Shown in pieces: positions 4,902 through 6,646 of a stretch of DNA of 6,646 nt. The position numbers were made by a program, and so were the translations under genes. Position 1 is the stretch's first letter, and each line of letters opens with the position of its first letter. Below the pieces are notes generated by a model. It was not told where the DNA came from, searched no databases, and worked only from the letters and a program-made list of their open reading frames with translations. Source of the stretch: Actinomycetota bacterium (GTDB lineage Bacteria > Actinomycetota > Coriobacteriia > Coriobacteriales > RUG844); NCBI GenBank assembly GCA_013335845.1, contig JAAXUU010000075.1:1-6646 (forward strand), written 5' to 3'.

Positions 4902-6246
4902 AACCAACAGGCTCGAAGGCTATACGTACTGCATTCGTACGTTCGGCTGCCAAATGAATAAGCACGACTCGGAGCGTGTAGCCGGTATGCTCGATATGCT
5001 CGGTGCATACACGGTGGAAACACCTGAAGAAGCGGACATCGTCGTCTACATGACCTGTTGCGTTCGCGAAGCGGCCGATGTACGCCTTTACGGGCAGGTC
5101 GCGTCGCTTAAGAACGTGCCGGCCCCCAAAGGGCGCCGAATCGTCGCCATCGGGGGTTGTATCGGGCAGAGGGATGGCGAGATGCTGACCGAGAAGCTCG
5201 AGAATGCCGATATCGTATTCGGCACGCATAATATCAGCCATCTTCCCGACCTGATACTCTCTTCACTCGAACACGGTACCCGCGCGGTCGAGGTCTTGGA
5301 GAAATCGGACGATTTCCCTACCGATCTGCCCAGCCAGCGGGAATTTCCTTGGCATGCCTGGGTGCCGATCGCTATCGGCTGTGACAACTTCTGCTCCTAC
5401 TGCATCGTTCCCTATGTCCGTGGTCGCGAGAAGAGCAGACCCTTCGAAGAGATCATCTCCGAACTTGGGCGTTTGGCGACCGAAGGTGTCCATGAGGTGA
5501 CACTGCTCGGTCAAAACGTCAATTCATATGGACGCGATCTGTACGGTGAACCGCGTTTCGCACAGATACTCGAGGCGGCCGGAAACAGCGGAATCGAACG
5601 AATACGTTTTGCAACGAGCCATCCGAAGGACCTCTCGATCGCGACGATAGATGCGATGGCAACTATCGGCAATGTGATGCCCCAACTTCATCTTCCCGTT
5701 CAATCCGGGTCGGATCGCATCTTACAGGCGATGAACCGTAAATATACCGCGAAACAGTATCTTGAGCTCATAGATTCTGTTCGTGACAGAGTGGGTGATA
5801 TCGCACTTTCGACCGATATCATCGTAGGTTTTCCCGGCGAGACGGAAGAGGATTTCCTGGCTACACTCCGATTGTGTGAAGAGGTAGCATACAGTCAGGC
5901 TTTCACTTTCATCTACAGCAAGCGTGAAGGAACTCCCGCTGCGAAAATCATCGATGACACACCCCATGAGGTGATCCAAGAACGTTTCGATCGTTTGGTC
6001 TCTGTCATCCAAGCCAGCGCGTATGAACAGAACCAGGCGGAGAAGAATACTGTCCAGCGTATATTGGTCGAAGGTGTATCCAAGCGCGATTCCGCCATAC
6101 TTAGCGGTAGGACCCCCAAGAATCAAATGGTCCATGCACCTCTTTCTGCACACCATACCATCGCCGATCTCGTAGGGACATTCGTTGATGTCCGCATCGA
6201 CGTTGCAAAGACATGGTATCTTTCGGGGACGATTGTAGGAAGCTGA
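4885..6246 (+). CDS. miaB: tRNA-2-methylthio-N6-dimethylallyladenosine synthase (MiaB)
   Basis: MiaB is a radical-SAM methylthiotransferase that converts i6A37 to ms2i6A37 in tRNAs reading UNN codons. From the TTG start it has 453 residues, a usual length. The N-terminal UPF0004 domain supplies three ligands for the auxiliary 4Fe-4S cluster: C22 (TFGCQMN), C58 (MTCCVREAA) and C92 (GGCIGQ). The radical-SAM CxxxCxxC motif is C166-C170-C173 (GCDNFCSYC), followed by VPYVRGREKSR. DIIVGFPGET (311-320) and YSKREGTPA are family hallmarks, and the C-terminal 60 or so residues (about 388-451) form a TRAM RNA-binding domain. Instead of the usual NTC the second site reads MTC, with an extra adjacent C59. 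It overlaps the PHP gene by 17 bases and is followed after 1 base by miaA, whose product makes its substrate. MiaB fits better than MtaB or RimO. Confidence 0.96.
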   Translation: MQFVHETNRLEGYTYCIRTFGCQMNKHDSERVAGMLDMLGAYTVETPEEADIVVYMTCCVREAADVRLYGQVASLKNVPAPKGRRIVAIGGCIGQRDGEMLTEKLENADIVFGTHNISHLPDLILSSLEHGTRAVEVLEKSDDFPTDLPSQREFPWHAWVPIAIGCDNFCSYCIVPYVRGREKSRPFEEIISELGRLATEGVHEVTLLGQNVNSYGRDLYGEPRFAQILEAAGNSGIERIRFATSHPKDLSIATIDAMATIGNVMPQLHLPVQSGSDRILQAMNRKYTAKQYLELIDSVRDRVGDIALSTDIIVGFPGETEEDFLATLRLCEEVAYSQAFTFIYSKREGTPAAKIIDDTPHEVIQERFDRLVSVIQASAYEQNQAEKNTVQRILVEGVSKRDSAILSGRTPKNQMVHAPLSAHHTIADLVGTFVDVRIDVAKTWYLSGTIVGS

Positions 6247-6247
6247 C

Positions 6248-6646
6248 ATGGAACAAGCTCTTGTCAAAAGACAAGGTGGTTATCCGTTCGATGTGCTTGT
6301 CATACTCGGACCGACGGCAAGCGGCAAAAGCGCACTCGCTGAAAAACTGGCATCGGTCTTGTCGGGCGAAATCGTTTCAGCGGATTCCATGCAGGTATAC
6401 CGCTATATGGATATCGGCACGGCGAAGGTATCCCCTGGTGAAAGAGGTGTTCCGTATCACTGCTTGGATGCTGTCGATCCCGGAGAGCCTTTTTCGGTTG
6501 CTCTCTATCAAGATCTGGCTCGTGCCGCTATCGACGATATCATATCTCGCGGGAAACTCCCGATCGTTTGTGGAGGGACCGGGCTCTACATACAGGCGGC
6601 TCTCGATTGCATGGAGTTTCCCTGCGGTGACCAAGAGCACAATCCT
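6248..6646 (+). CDS. miaA: tRNA dimethylallyltransferase (MiaA), N-terminal part
   Basis: MiaA transfers a dimethylallyl group from DMAPP to N6 of A37 in tRNAs reading UNN codons, producing i6A, the substrate of MiaB. The window contains the first 133 residues of a protein normally near 300; the frame is still open at the edge. Visible motifs are the P-loop GPTASGKS (21-28), DSMQVYR (46-52, containing the Asp that assists prenyl transfer), GTAK (57-60), GVPYHCLD (67-74, usually GVPHHLLD) and GGTGLY (109-114). The ATG lies one base after the miaB stop, with AGGAAG (6237-6242) inside the end of miaB as ribosome binding site, so the two genes are almost certainly co-translated. The first 14 residues before the beta strand are variable, and the start is well supported by the binding site. 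Confidence 0.96.
   Translation, partial: MEQALVKRQGGYPFDVLVILGPTASGKSALAEKLASVLSGEIVSADSMQVYRYMDIGTAKVSPGERGVPYHCLDAVDPGEPFSVALYQDLARAAIDDIISRGKLPIVCGGTGLYIQAALDCMEFPCGDQEHNP

Noticed and set aside
5722..6267. 181-codon leftward frame opposite miaB
   Set aside because: Antisense to the conserved radical-SAM and TRAM coding sequence, with no family motif.

Overview
The window looks like a chromosomal housekeeping region of a moderate-GC bacterium. It pairs RNase Y and SpoVS with a MiaB of the 'YMTCCVREAA' type, and the order is rny, an unnamed GHKL ATPase, spoVS, a PHP phosphoesterase, miaB, miaA. I read this as a Coriobacteriia-like actinomycete (inference from gene order and protein style, no search done); a Firmicutes relative is the main alternative. 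I see no phage, transposon, CRISPR, tRNA or rRNA signal.

Layout. Bases 1-226 are non-coding as far as I can support. They hold several inverted repeats and one convincing intrinsic terminator (141-168) that closes an upstream transcript, followed by the rny ribosome binding site. Next come rny (227-1759) and, 5 bases later, a 357-residue GHKL-fold ATPase of unknown role (1765-2838), apparently translationally coupled. A DJ-1/PfpI-family gene lies on the opposite strand (3380-2835); its stop codon shares a CTAG with the ATPase stop. A 343-base divergent intergenic region follows, with a good sigma-70-type promoter for the second + strand operon: spoVS (3724-4062), PHP phosphoesterase (4080-4901), miaB (best start TTG at 4885, ends 6246) and miaA (6248, cut by the window end).

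Function. RNase Y initiates mRNA decay at the membrane. The PHP protein resembles the RnmAM/YciV/TrpH family, which trims RNA 5' ends or removes phosphate from nucleoside 3',5'-bisphosphates. MiaA and MiaB act one after the other on A37 of tRNAs that read U-starting codons. The region is therefore mainly RNA turnover and RNA modification. SpoVS (Alba-like fold), the unexplained ATPase and the DJ-1-like protein are the less understood members. The most interesting items are the uncharacterised ATPase coupled to rny, a perfect 20-bp palindrome near the 3' end of its gene, and an ATGCAA/TTGCAT inverted repeat centred on the -10 box of the spoVS promoter.
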